From Anaerolineae bacterium (GTDB lineage: Bacteria > Chloroflexota > Anaerolineae > UBA1429), in assembly GCA_007118555.1 (NCBI GenBank), contig SKRJ01000100.1, positions 1 through 7,151 on the forward strand: a DNA stretch of 7,151 bases, written 5' to 3'. Positions within the stretch are counted from its first letter, which is position 1, and every line of letters starts with the position of its first letter. Below are positions 1 to 5,996 of this stretch, piece after piece. Under the pieces are notes generated by a model. The model searched no databases, was not told the origin of the DNA, and saw only the letters and a program-made list of their open reading frames with translations. The position numbers and the translations under genes are program-made.

Positions 1-183
1 CCTATCGCCCCACCCCAGCGTACGGAAAAAGGCCTCTTTGTAGTCATCCTTGCAGGCCAGGGGCAGCCCGAACCGCTGCGCGATCGCGAGCGCCAGGCGG
101 GTCTTGCCCGTACAGGGCAGCCCGGTCACGATGACGGCCAGAGGCCCCTGCATAGCGGGGCGCGGCGTAATGGGTCGATCCAT
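1..183 (-). CDS. P-loop NTPase / AAA-type ATPase or small-molecule kinase, N-terminal part only
   Basis: Only the first 61 codons are in the window; the gene runs off the left edge. After a short proline-rich leader the protein has a beta strand (PLAVIVT, residues 14-20) followed directly by a Walker A motif, GLPCTGKT (residues 21-28), and then RLALAIAQRFGLPLACKDDYKE. A hydrophobic strand, a P-loop near the N-terminus and then a helix with a D-x-(Y/F)-K segment is the usual start of small P-loop kinases and of AAA_33 or zeta-toxin-like ATPases, which phosphorylate small molecules. The substrate cannot be told from this fragment. The ATG overlaps the stop of the upstream membrane-protein gene (TGATG), and an AGGAGA Shine-Dalgarno lies 8 bases upstream inside that gene, so translation is probably coupled. 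A second in-frame ATG at codon 11 is possible but has no comparable support. The P-loop assignment is firm; the kinase role is inference. Confidence 0.8.
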   Translation of the reverse strand, partial: MDRPITPRPAMQGPLAVIVTGLPCTGKTRLALAIAQRFGLPLACKDDYKEAFFRTLGWGDR

Positions 184-851
184 CAGACAGCTCTCCTCGT
201 CGTACGACGTGCGCGGCGCTCATGCAGCCAGCCCACCAGCGGCGGCACCCAACACAGGTTGGCGGTGATGGTCTCTAGGGCGGTAAACACCTGCGTCGTC
301 GGACTGAACCCCAGCAGCCGCGCCGTGAGCAGCCCCACCGGCACGATCAGAATCACCGACAGGCTGGCCAGCAGCACGGGATGGCGCACATAGACGCCCA
401 TGGCGGCCCGCCACGAGCCCTCGCGCCGCCGCAGGAACAGGGTGCTGGAGAGGTTGCCGCCGATCTGGTCGCCCAGGGCGTAGAAAAAGGGGATGTAAAA
501 GCCCTCGACACCATAGACATCGACGCCCGCCAGGCGGCTGCCCCAGTCGATGACCCAGGGCGTCGCCATCCCGATCAGCTTGCCCCAGCCGTACGCCTCG
601 GCCATGGACGCCACGCCGCCCCGCAGGCGCCGGCGGATAGCGAACGCGCCCTCCATGACGCTCTCGCCCGAGCCGGCCAGGGTGCGCACCAGCCACTGGC
701 CGATGGCGCTCCCCTCGAACCCCATGGCGTCGAGCACGATGCCCAGCAAGAGCCCGCCCACAAAACCGGCGCCGGTATAGACCACGATCTCGGAGAACTC
801 TTCATTCTCGATGCCGTCGAGCTCTCTCTCTTCCGCATCGCGATCTGCCAC
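183..851 (-). CDS. Unrecognised multi-pass membrane protein, 222 aa, GTG start
   Basis: I do not recognise this family. The start is a GTG, supported by an AGGGAG Shine-Dalgarno 9 bases upstream (861-866) and by the absence of any nearby ATG. The N-terminus is very acidic and cytosol-like (residues 1-21, rich in D and E). A glycine-rich hydrophobic segment follows at about 22-43. Residues 92-140 are semi-hydrophobic and contain ATPWVIDWGSRL and GFYIPFFYALGDQIGGN. A clear membrane segment lies at about 158-181 (rich in L, I and V) and another at about 186-208, before a basic tail (HERRARRTTRRAV). Basic clusters at 73-77 (RRRLR) and 141-143 (RRR) fit positive-inside loops. It is the third gene of the degV operon, 48 bases after the methyltransferase gene, and its TGA overlaps the ATG of the P-loop gene. 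A role at the membrane together with its neighbours is inference only; no enzymatic motif is visible. Confidence 0.8.
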   Translation of the reverse strand: MADRDAEERELDGIENEEFSEIVVYTGAGFVGGLLLGIVLDAMGFEGSAIGQWLVRTLAGSGESVMEGAFAIRRRLRGGVASMAEAYGWGKLIGMATPWVIDWGSRLAGVDVYGVEGFYIPFFYALGDQIGGNLSSTLFLRRREGSWRAAMGVYVRHPVLLASLSVILIVPVGLLTARLLGFSPTTQVFTALETITANLCWVPPLVGWLHERRARRTTRRAV

Positions 852-860
852 CTGTATGCT

Positions 861-866
861 CTCCCT
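861..866 (-). promoter_or_regulatory. Ribosome binding site deciding the GTG start at 851
   Basis: On the minus strand AGGGAG sits 9 bases before the GTG codon at 849-851. No ATG in this reading frame lies closer, so this site is the main support for the non-ATG start of the membrane protein. Confidence 0.6.
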
Positions 867-899
867 ACGTGTGTCAGTCTCACAGCTCTCGAGGGTGCA

Positions 900-1568
900 T
901 CACCAGACCCCGGGCACGAGGCGATAGCGCACATCCCAGGCATAGCCTGCATAGCCCGGCAACTCTGCCCGCAGAACGCGATCCTCCAGCGCCGTGCGCA
1001 GCACATAGGCCGGCAAGAGCAACGCCAGCAGGGCCGCCGCCCAGGTCGATCCCAGCAGAGCGGGTGTCGCCAGCGCAAACAGAACCGCCCCGAGATACCC
1101 GGGGTGCCGCACGTAGCGGTAGGGCCCGTCGGCGGCGACCGAGTGCCCGCGCTCGGATTGTATGCGCACCACCGGCGCAAAGAACGGGTTGCTGAGCATG
1201 GCCCACAGCGTCCAGGCAGTGCTGCCCAGGGCAAGCACCGCCACGGCTGCCCACCAGCCCCAGGCCGTGTCCACCGTCGTGCCAAAGCGGACCTGCAGGC
1301 CGGCCGCCACGCCCATGAGCATGGGCGCATAGGCCATGGCCAGCGCCAGAGGGACATCGTACCCTTTGGTCCCTGCGCGCACCCCGGCCCGCTCCTGCAC
1401 CAGATCGGGGCTGTGCCGCGCCAGCAGAATGCCCGTCAGAGCCATGCTTGCGGCGCACAGCCCGATGTATCCCCACCCCATGGGCCAGCGCAAGGTGCCG
1501 GCCGAGACAAACAGGGCCCCGGCCAGCAGGGCCAGTCCGACGCACTGCTTGATCAGATAGCGACCCAC
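900..1568 (-). CDS. Isoprenylcysteine carboxyl methyltransferase (ICMT)-family membrane methyltransferase
   Basis: The protein is 222 aa with about five hydrophobic segments (roughly 8-24, 33-51, 72-92, 104-124 and 158-190). It has the ICMT/phospholipid-methyltransferase signature GPYRYVRHPGYLG (148-160), then a pair of acidic residues (E195, D196) and the C-terminal block ELPGYAGYAWDVRYRLVPG (202-220). In characterised family members the RHPxY block and the nearby acidic pair bind S-adenosylmethionine at the membrane face. Bacterial members methylate varied, mostly unknown, lipophilic substrates, so no substrate is claimed. The reading frame stays open upstream to 1688, but that stretch overlaps degV and reads as non-native, arginine- and glycine-rich sequence. 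The likely start is the GTG at 1566-1568, preceded by GGAG (1573-1576) with a rather short spacing of 4 bases. It lies 8 bases after the degV stop, which implies one transcript. Confidence 0.88.
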   Translation of the reverse strand: MGRYLIKQCVGLALLAGALFVSAGTLRWPMGWGYIGLCAASMALTGILLARHSPDLVQERAGVRAGTKGYDVPLALAMAYAPMLMGVAAGLQVRFGTTVDTAWGWWAAVAVLALGSTAWTLWAMLSNPFFAPVVRIQSERGHSVAADGPYRYVRHPGYLGAVLFALATPALLGSTWAAALLALLLPAYVLRTALEDRVLRAELPGYAGYAWDVRYRLVPGVW

Positions 1569-1576
1569 ATCACTCC

Positions 1577-2446
1577 TTACGGGATCTCCGCAAAGATCTC
1601 CCGCGGCGCATAGGCGACGCCCACCATGCCGGGGCCGGTATGCGCGCCCAGCACCAGCGACATGGGCTTGAGGGGCAACCAGTCGCAATCAAAGGTCCGA
1701 TCCACCTGGTCGCGCAGCATCTCGCCCGCCTCGGGATCGTTCGAGTGCAACACCTGGGTCCGCAGGGCGGTGCCCGGCGCATACTGGCGCGTCATCATCG
1801 TCACCAGGCCCTTGACGGCGCCCCCAAAGGCACGCGCTTGCCCCTTTTGCACATAGGTGCCGCCCTCCTTTTCGACGCCAATGATGGGCTTGATGTTAAG
1901 CAGCGAGGCCACCAGCCCCTTCATGTGACTGATGCGGCCACCATGGATCAGATACTTGAGCTCTTTGAGGGTGTAGAGGCTGTCGGCGGCATCACTGATG
2001 TCCGCCACCAGCGATTGGATGCGCTCCAGAGGCCAGCCGGCCTGGGCCGCCCGCGCCGCCGCCTCCACCTGCCAGCCCGAGGCCGCCGACAATGTCTTGG
2101 CGTCGATCACGGTGACCTGGGCCTCATCCACCATCGAGGCCGCGGTCAGCGCCGAGTTGACCGTGCCGCTCAGACCCGATGAGATGTGGATGGAGAGGAT
2201 GTCGGGATCGGTCGTAGCCAACGTGCGGTACAGGTCGGCAAAGACGCCCGCCGATGGCTGGGATGTGACCGGCAGAGTATCGGTGGCAGCAAGCAGCCGG
2301 TAAAAGGTGGCCCCATCGATATCGACATTCTCCTGGTACGACACATTGTCCAGCGTGACCACCAGAGGCACCACATGGATATTGAGCGCTGCTTGTTCCT
2401 CCGGCGTCAGGTTCAGGTCGGTTCCGCTATCCGTCACGATCTGCAT
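1577..2446 (-). CDS. DegV family fatty-acid-binding protein
   Basis: This is a 289-aa DegV/FakB-type protein, a usual length for the family. Such proteins hold a single long-chain fatty acid. In Firmicutes the FakB members present it to the kinase FakA, which makes acyl-phosphate for phospholipid synthesis. Motifs seen in order are TDSGTDL (5-11) at the N-terminus, TSQPS (61-65), SSGLSGT (89-95), LKYLIHGGRIS (163-173) and GAHTGPGMVGVAY (267-279). The TSQPS serine and threonine and the GAHTGPG histidine correspond to residues that hold the lipid carboxylate in known structures. The ATG has a good Shine-Dalgarno (AAGGAGAA at 2452-2459, 7 bases from GGAG to ATG). It is the first gene of a four-gene minus-strand run. 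No fatty-acid kinase (FakA/DAK) is visible in the window, so whether it works in that pathway is open. Confidence 0.95.
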   Translation of the reverse strand: MQIVTDSGTDLNLTPEEQAALNIHVVPLVVTLDNVSYQENVDIDGATFYRLLAATDTLPVTSQPSAGVFADLYRTLATTDPDILSIHISSGLSGTVNSALTAASMVDEAQVTVIDAKTLSAASGWQVEAAARAAQAGWPLERIQSLVADISDAADSLYTLKELKYLIHGGRISHMKGLVASLLNIKPIIGVEKEGGTYVQKGQARAFGGAVKGLVTMMTRQYAPGTALRTQVLHSNDPEAGEMLRDQVDRTFDCDWLPLKPMSLVLGAHTGPGMVGVAYAPREIFAEIP

Positions 2447-2451
2447 GGGCG

Positions 2452-2459
2452 TTCTCCTT
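2452..2459 (-). promoter_or_regulatory. Ribosome binding site of degV
   Basis: AAGGAGAA on the minus strand, with 7 bases between GGAG and the ATG. It is close to the ideal anti-16S complement and fixes the degV start at 2446. Confidence 0.7.
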
Positions 2460-2463
2460 CTTG

Positions 2464-2476
2464 GGTCCGATGGACC
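2464..2476 (-). repeat. Small hairpin in the degV leader
   Basis: GGTCC-gat-GGACC is a perfect 5-base inverted repeat with a 3-base loop, located 5 bases upstream of the degV ribosome binding site. It could be a leader hairpin or an operator half-site pair; its small size also allows chance. Confidence 0.3.
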
Positions 2477-2498
2477 AGAAATGCCGGCACAAAAAAAA

Positions 2499-2520
2499 GG
2501 CGGGCACGTAGGCGGGCACG
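2499..2520. repeat. Tandem direct repeat of GGCGGGCACG next to an A8/T8 tract
   Basis: Two exact copies of GGCGGGCACG lie at 2499-2508 and 2511-2520, a period of 12 bases, directly beside a run of eight A (2491-2498). They are in the spacer upstream of degV. This could be a direct-repeat binding site for a regulator of the degV operon, or replication slippage. I found no clear -10/-35 pair for degV in this spacer. Confidence 0.5.
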
Positions 2521-2542
2521 GTCTGGACGGGACAGGCGTTCC

Positions 2543-2584
2543 TGCCTGGTTGGCGGGGGGGCCATCATCGCACCCGACCAGGCA
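2543..2584 (-). terminator. Possible terminator-like hairpin after the TPR gene
   Basis: TGCCTGGT (2543-2550) and ACCAGGCA (2577-2584) form a perfect 8-base inverted repeat. It extends by two further GC pairs after one mismatch, leaving a loop of about 20 bases. It begins about 20 bases after the TGA of the TPR gene, which fits transcript termination. On the minus strand it is not followed directly by a T run; the nearest T8 is about 45 bases further on. It may therefore be a weak or Rho-dependent end, or simply an mRNA 3' stabiliser. Confidence 0.4.
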
Positions 2585-2603
2585 AGCGCGCGAAAAGAGA
2601 GGC

Positions 2604-3572
2604 TCAGGGCCCTACGGCACCGGGCATCGAGCCCATGTCGCCCTGCTGCAAAAGCATCCCCATGCGGGTGCGGGCCAGCACATACAGGGCATCCTCGCCA
2701 CGCTCGCGGGCGAGATCGGACGCGAGCTCGAAATCAGCCAGCGCCTGCTCACGGTTCCCAAGGCTATCGTGAACGCCGCCGCGGATCAGATGTGCCTCGG
2801 CCGACCCGGGATCCAACTCGATGGCCTGTTCCGCAAAGGCCATCGCCACATCAAGGAGTTGCACCGTCTCGTACTGCCGGGCCAGCAAGAGCGTAAGGCG
2901 CAGAGGATCCTCGACCAATGTCTCGGCGCGGGCCAAGGCCGCCCGGTGATCTTCATCACGGCCCTGCACATCGTAGAGGGCCGCCAGCGCCACCCAGGCC
3001 TCGGGTAGGTCGGGGATGACCTCCAGGGCCTGCTCGTAGCGCTCTATGGCATCCTCGTACTCGCCCATATAGACCATCTGCTCGGCCATGGTCGTATAGC
3101 CGTAGGCTTCTCTCTCTTCGGGGCTCATGCCGAAAAAGGTGTTCAGCAAATAGTTGCCCACCAAGAGCACAAGCACAAGGCCGATAACCGCGGCCCCGGC
3201 GCGCACCACCGTATGGCGCAGGCGGTCGGCGACGGTCTGGTCCAGATACCACCACCAATGTGTGGTCGGGGGCGCCTCCTGACTGCGCAGCGCGCCCAGC
3301 CCGCCCCTACGTGCCGCAAGAGCAACGACCCGGGTGGCATGGCGATCCAGCATATTGTCGACAGTGGCCAGGCGTGTGCGCTCGGCACGCAGGTCACGTC
3401 CGAGAGCCTCCTCGGCGGCTACCGTCAACTCTGCCTCAGAGCGCTTCCGCAGCAGGTCCAGTACATTATCCGCATGCAGATTCGCGACGTCCACCTCCAG
3501 GAGGCGGATCTGCTCGCGCAGCAGTTCCATGCGCGTCTGTAGACGGTTGTTCTCGAGACTGCCTTTGGGCAT
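2604..3572 (-). CDS. Coiled-coil, single-TM, TPR-repeat membrane protein
   Basis: The protein is 322 aa in three parts. Residues 8-85 are charged and heptad-like (ELLREQIRLLEVDVANLH onward), as expected of a cytoplasmic coiled coil. One strong membrane segment lies at about 123-147 (VLVLLVGNYLL within it). The C-terminal half (about 157-295) is a set of roughly four TPR units, clearest in AYGYTTMAEQMVYMGEYEDA, AWVALAALYDVQGRDEDHRA and AHLIRGGVHDSLGNREQALA. TPRs are protein-binding scaffolds; no enzyme motif is present. With an N-terminal tail lacking a signal peptide and one TM, the TPRs should face outward if the N-terminus is inside (inference). The start at 3572 has TGGAG 8 bases upstream and lies about 37 bases from a near-consensus promoter. 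In-frame upstream ATGs at 3617 and 3671 are rejected because the first sits in the -10 box and the second precedes the promoter. The gene is divergent from mrp. The specific function is unknown. Confidence 0.85.
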   Translation of the reverse strand: MPKGSLENNRLQTRMELLREQIRLLEVDVANLHADNVLDLLRKRSEAELTVAAEEALGRDLRAERTRLATVDNMLDRHATRVVALAARRGGLGALRSQEAPPTTHWWWYLDQTVADRLRHTVVRAGAAVIGLVLVLLVGNYLLNTFFGMSPEEREAYGYTTMAEQMVYMGEYEDAIERYEQALEVIPDLPEAWVALAALYDVQGRDEDHRAALARAETLVEDPLRLTLLLARQYETVQLLDVAMAFAEQAIELDPGSAEAHLIRGGVHDSLGNREQALADFELASDLARERGEDALYVLARTRMGMLLQQGDMGSMPGAVGP

Positions 3573-3580
3573 GAGCTTGT

Positions 3581-3585
3581 CTCCA
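3581..3585 (-). promoter_or_regulatory. Ribosome binding site deciding the TPR gene start
   Basis: TGGAG on the minus strand, with 8 bases to the ATG at 3570-3572. The alternative ATGs at 3617 and 3671 have no comparable purine-rich site. Confidence 0.6.
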
Positions 3586-3615
3586 GCATCATGAACTACA
3601 ACTTGATGCAGACGC

Positions 3616-3644
3616 ATTATCGTACGAGTGACGGTTCGGGTCAA
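3616..3644 (-). promoter_or_regulatory. Sigma70-type promoter of the TPR gene
   Basis: On the minus strand TTGACC (3639-3644; consensus TTGACA) and GATAAT (3616-3621; consensus TATAAT) each match five of six positions and are separated by exactly 17 bases. The expected transcription start is near 3609, giving a leader of roughly 37 bases before the ATG at 3572. Confidence 0.8.
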
Positions 3645-3699
3645 ACGGCCGGACTGTGACACACCCGGCAACGCTCGAATCGCAAGGGGCCCGGGAGGC

Positions 3700-3708
3700 T
3701 GTTATAAT
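3700..3708 (+). promoter_or_regulatory. Extended -10 promoter of mrp
   Basis: TGTTATAAT is a perfect extended -10 element (TG at 3700-3701, TATAAT at 3703-3708). The -35 position at 17-base spacing (3680-3685, TCGCAA) matches poorly, which is typical when the TG extension carries the contacts. Transcription should start near 3715, about 46 bases before the mrp ATG at 3761. Confidence 0.75.
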
Positions 3709-3747
3709 GGCTCAGACCAGGATTGTGCAACAAGCTCGAGATCTCCC

Positions 3748-3754
3748 AGAGGAG
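3748..3754 (+). promoter_or_regulatory. Ribosome binding site deciding the mrp start
   Basis: AGAGGAG lies 6 bases before the ATG at 3761. The in-frame ATG at 3706 lies within the TATAAT box and upstream of the predicted transcript start, so it cannot be used from this promoter. Confidence 0.75.
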
Positions 3755-3760
3755 TACAGC

Positions 3761-4816
3761 ATGATAGATGAACAACAGGTGCGTGAGGCACTGACCGAGG
3801 TCATGGACCCCGAGCTCAATCGCAACATCGTGGAGCTGGGCATGGTCCACGATATCGAGGTCACCGATGGGATCGTGACCTTTACGCTGGCGTTGACCAC
3901 CATCGCCTGCCCCATGCGCAATCAGATGCAACAGGATGCCCGCGAGCGCCTCATGGCGTTGGAGGGTGTCAAGGATGTGGCCATCAACATCCGCGAGATG
4001 ACCGACGAGGAAAGGCAAGCCATCTTTGGCGCACAGCAGCAGCGCCAGGGCTCGGCGGCTGGCTTCAACCGCATCAAGCGCGTGATCGCCGTCGTGAGCG
4101 GCAAGGGCGGCGTGGGCAAGTCCAGCGTCTCGGCCCTGCTGGCCCTCGGGCTGGCCCGCAAGGGGCACCAGGTGGGCCTGCTGGACGCCGACATCACCGG
4201 GCCCAGCATCCCCAAGATGCTCCTCAGCGATACGCCGCGCCCCATGGGCGGCCCCATGGGCATCCAGCCCGTGACAAGCGAGAGCGGTATCAAGATTATG
4301 TCGATCAACCTGTTGCTCCAGGACCAGGAACAGGCCGTTATCTGGCGCGGACCCCTCATCAGCGGCGCCATCACCCAGTTCTATGGCGATGTCGTCTGGG
4401 GCGAGCTGGACTATCTCGTCGTGGACCTGCCGCCCGGCACGTCGGACGCCTCCCTCACGGTGATGCAGTCGCTACCGCTGGATGGCATCGTGCTCGTCAC
4501 GACGCCCCAGAGCCTGGCGGGCATGGTGGTGCGCAAGGCCTGGAACATGGCCGACCAACTGAGCATCCCGATCCTGGGCATTGTCGAGAACATGTCCTAT
4601 GCCGTGTGCCCCGAGTGCGGGCACCGGTTCGAGCTGTTTGGCCCCAGCAAGGCGCAGGAGCTGGCCGACAGCATCGGCGCTCCCCTGCTGGGCCAGCTCC
4701 CCATCGAGCCCGGCCTGGCCGAGCTGGCCGACAGCGGCCGCCTCGAAGAGTACACCGGCGACGCCTTTGACGTGGTCACCGAAGCCGTCATCGCCTGCCT
4801 GCCCCCCGAGCTGTAA
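3761..4816 (+). CDS. mrp: Mrp/ApbC-type iron-sulfur cluster carrier ATPase with N-terminal MIP18 domain
   Basis: The protein is 351 aa. Residues 1-85 form a MIP18 (DUF59) domain, with DPELNRNIVELGMV (16-29) and the conserved cysteine of TTIACPMR (C50). The ATPase domain starts near 105 with the deviant Walker A motif SGKGGVGKSS (113-122, two conserved lysines), then LLDADITGPSIPKML (140-154), VDLPPGTSD (221-229) and ENMSY (276-280). The CPECG motif (C283, C286) provides the pair of cysteines that, in characterised Mrp/NBP35 proteins, bridge a [4Fe-4S] cluster between two monomers for transfer to apo-proteins. The length is normal for the fused MIP18-Mrp form. It is transcribed alone on the plus strand from its own extended -10 promoter, divergent from the TPR gene and convergent with lysK. 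All key residues are present, so it should be functional in the cytosol as a homodimer. Confidence 0.97.
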   Translation: MIDEQQVREALTEVMDPELNRNIVELGMVHDIEVTDGIVTFTLALTTIACPMRNQMQQDARERLMALEGVKDVAINIREMTDEERQAIFGAQQQRQGSAAGFNRIKRVIAVVSGKGGVGKSSVSALLALGLARKGHQVGLLDADITGPSIPKMLLSDTPRPMGGPMGIQPVTSESGIKIMSINLLLQDQEQAVIWRGPLISGAITQFYGDVVWGELDYLVVDLPPGTSDASLTVMQSLPLDGIVLVTTPQSLAGMVVRKAWNMADQLSIPILGIVENMSYAVCPECGHRFELFGPSKAQELADSIGAPLLGQLPIEPGLAELADSGRLEEYTGDAFDVVTEAVIACLPPEL

Positions 4817-4823
4817 CCAACGA

Positions 4824-4869
4824 CAAGCGAGCGAACCGGTGGCTCACACAGCCCCGGTTCGCCCGCTTG
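4824..4869. terminator. Bidirectional terminator hairpin between mrp and lysK
   Basis: The arms CAAGCG-a-GCGAACCGG (4824-4839) and CCGGTTCGC-c-CGCTTG (4854-4869) pair over 15 bases with a single A/C mismatch. The inner bases GGCT (4841-4844) and AGCC (4850-4853) continue the stem over a 5-base loop. The structure starts 8 bases after the mrp TAA and ends 17 bases before the lysK TAG, so it can serve both converging transcripts. Neither flank has a strong T run (CATCTTGTC on the plus side, TCGTTGGTT on the minus side), a common feature of high-GC genomes. Confidence 0.8.
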
Positions 4870-4886
4870 CATCTTGTCCTCGAACG

Positions 4887-5993
4887 CTACCTTCGCCGCC
4901 CCAGAGTCTGGCTCAGCCGCTGTAGGGCGTCGGTGAGCACCCGGATGCTGCGCAGATACTCGCCCAGCTCGATCTGCTCGTCGGGGGTGTGGTCATAGGC
5001 CGAGTCGCCGGGGCCATAGGCCACGATGGGGCAGCCCCAACGCGGGCCGATGACGTTCATGTCCGACGTGCCGGTCTTGGTCACAAACCGGGCCCGCCCG
5101 CCCTCGCCGCGCACCGCCGCCAGCAGCGCGCTGGTCAGGACGTTGCGCTTGTCGGCGCGGAACGGCTCCTCGCGGCCGTGCAGCGTCACCTGCGCCTCGC
5201 CCGCCCACTCGCCCGTGAGCTTTGCTTCCAGCGCGTCGATATCCAGCCCCAGGGGCAGCCGCAGCCCGATGCGCATCTCGACGCATTCGGAGAGGCCGTC
5301 GCCGTCCGAGCGCATCGAGCGCAGCGAGGGGTCCAGCGTGCTGAACGCAGACGCGGGCGCGCCTGCGCTGGTCTGCGCGTCGTTGTACGCCCCCGCCCAC
5401 TCTTGCACCGCCAGCCAATACCCCACCGCCGTCTCGCACACCGCGACGGCCTGCCCCGCCGTGTGGGACATGGCCCGCGAGAGGTAGTAGTCCACCAGCA
5501 GGCGCCCCTTGTACCCCAGGGTCACCCGGTCCCAGCGGCTGGGCTCACCGATGATCACCGCATCGGCCGGGGGGTGATGCTTGACCACATGATAGGCCCC
5601 AGCGGAGGTGGCGGCCTCCTCCTCGACGGCGCCGACCACGAGCACCCGCAGGCCGGGCAGCGCGCCCGTCCGGGCCGCGGCGCAGAGGAATGCCGCAAAG
5701 GGGCCCTTGGCGTCGACAGCGCCCCGCCCGTAGAGGACGTCGCCGACGCGGCGCACCGGCACGTGGCCCGGCACCGTGTCGATATGTCCCAGCAGCAGCA
5801 CGGTGCGCTCGCCGACTCCTAGGCTGCCCACGGCGTTACCGGCGGCGTCCACATGGGCGTCCATGCCCCAGCCCGCCATGGCCTCGACGGCGGCCTGAGC
5901 CACAGCCGCCTCCTGGCCCGAGGGGCTCTCGATGGCGACCAGTCGCTCTAACAACGCGATGGCCTCGGCGTCCGACGGCGAGTGGATCCCCAT
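4887..5993 (-). CDS. lysK: M20-family [LysW]-lysine/ornithine hydrolase (LysK type)
   Basis: The product is a 368-aa zinc/cobalt-dependent M20 amidohydrolase. Metal and catalytic motifs are all present: LGHIDTVPG (68-76, H70 ligand and D72), [10 protein letters not shown] (89-98, D94 bridging), [12 protein letters not shown] (122-133, catalytic and ligand Glu at 124-126), GEPS (149-152, E150) and DHTPDEQ (334-340, H335). GYKGRL (160-165) and [12 protein letters not shown] (305-316) are features I associate with LysK and its close ArgE-like relatives. In the LysW pathway this enzyme cuts the amide between the carrier protein's C-terminal glutamate and lysine (or ornithine), releasing the free amino acid. 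It follows the aminotransferase gene by only 3 bases, as expected for consecutive steps. The ATG at 5993 has no good Shine-Dalgarno, so translation is probably coupled to the upstream gene. ArgE or DapE are the alternatives; LysK is preferred because of motifs and partner. Confidence 0.85.
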   Translation of the reverse strand: MGIHSPSDAEAIALLERLVAIESPSGQEAAVAQAAVEAMAGWGMDAHVDAAGNAVGSLGVGERTVLLLGHIDTVPGHVPVRRVGDVLYGRGAVDAKGPFAAFLCAAARTGALPGLRVLVVGAVEEEAATSAGAYHVVKHHPPADAVIIGEPSRWDRVTLGYKGRLLVDYYLSRAMSHTAGQAVAVCETAVGYWLAVQEWAGAYNDAQTSAGAPASAFSTLDPSLRSMRSDGDGLSECVEMRIGLRLPLGLDIDALEAKLTGEWAGEAQVTLHGREEPFRADKRNVLTSALLAAVRGEGGRARFVTKTGTSDMNVIGPRWGCPIVAYGPGDSAYDHTPDEQIELGEYLRSIRVLTDALQRLSQTLGRRR

Positions 5994-5996
5994 CGG

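Noticed and set aside
381..1613. A 410-codon open frame on the plus strand antisense to the ICMT-like and membrane-protein genes
   Set aside because: The translation is rich in H, R, Q, P and A with no hydrophobic core or motif, as expected for the antisense of high-GC genes. The opposite strand encodes a clear ICMT-family protein and has proper ribosome sites.
2491..2520. T8 tract on the minus strand as an intrinsic terminator for the TPR gene
   Set aside because: The GC-rich sequence just before the T8 is a direct repeat, not an inverted one. The only possible pairing arm is about 70 bases away with wobble pairs and a bulge, so no compact hairpin precedes the T run.
2186..3008. Overlapping plus-strand open frames of 233-236 codons across the degV/TPR spacer and TPR gene
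   Set aside because: They have no recognisable domain and overlap a real coiled-coil/TPR gene with a consensus promoter on the other strand. They differ from each other only by frame.
3655..3663. TGTGACACA as a CRP/FNR-type operator
   Set aside because: It is a 9-base palindrome without the spacing of known CRP/FNR sites (two half-sites separated by 4-6 bases), and it can easily arise by chance. It is kept only as a side note in the divergent-promoter finding.
4989..5822. A 277-codon plus-strand open frame antisense to lysK
   Set aside because: Its composition is typical of antisense high-GC sequence, while the minus strand carries all M20 metal-binding motifs in order.
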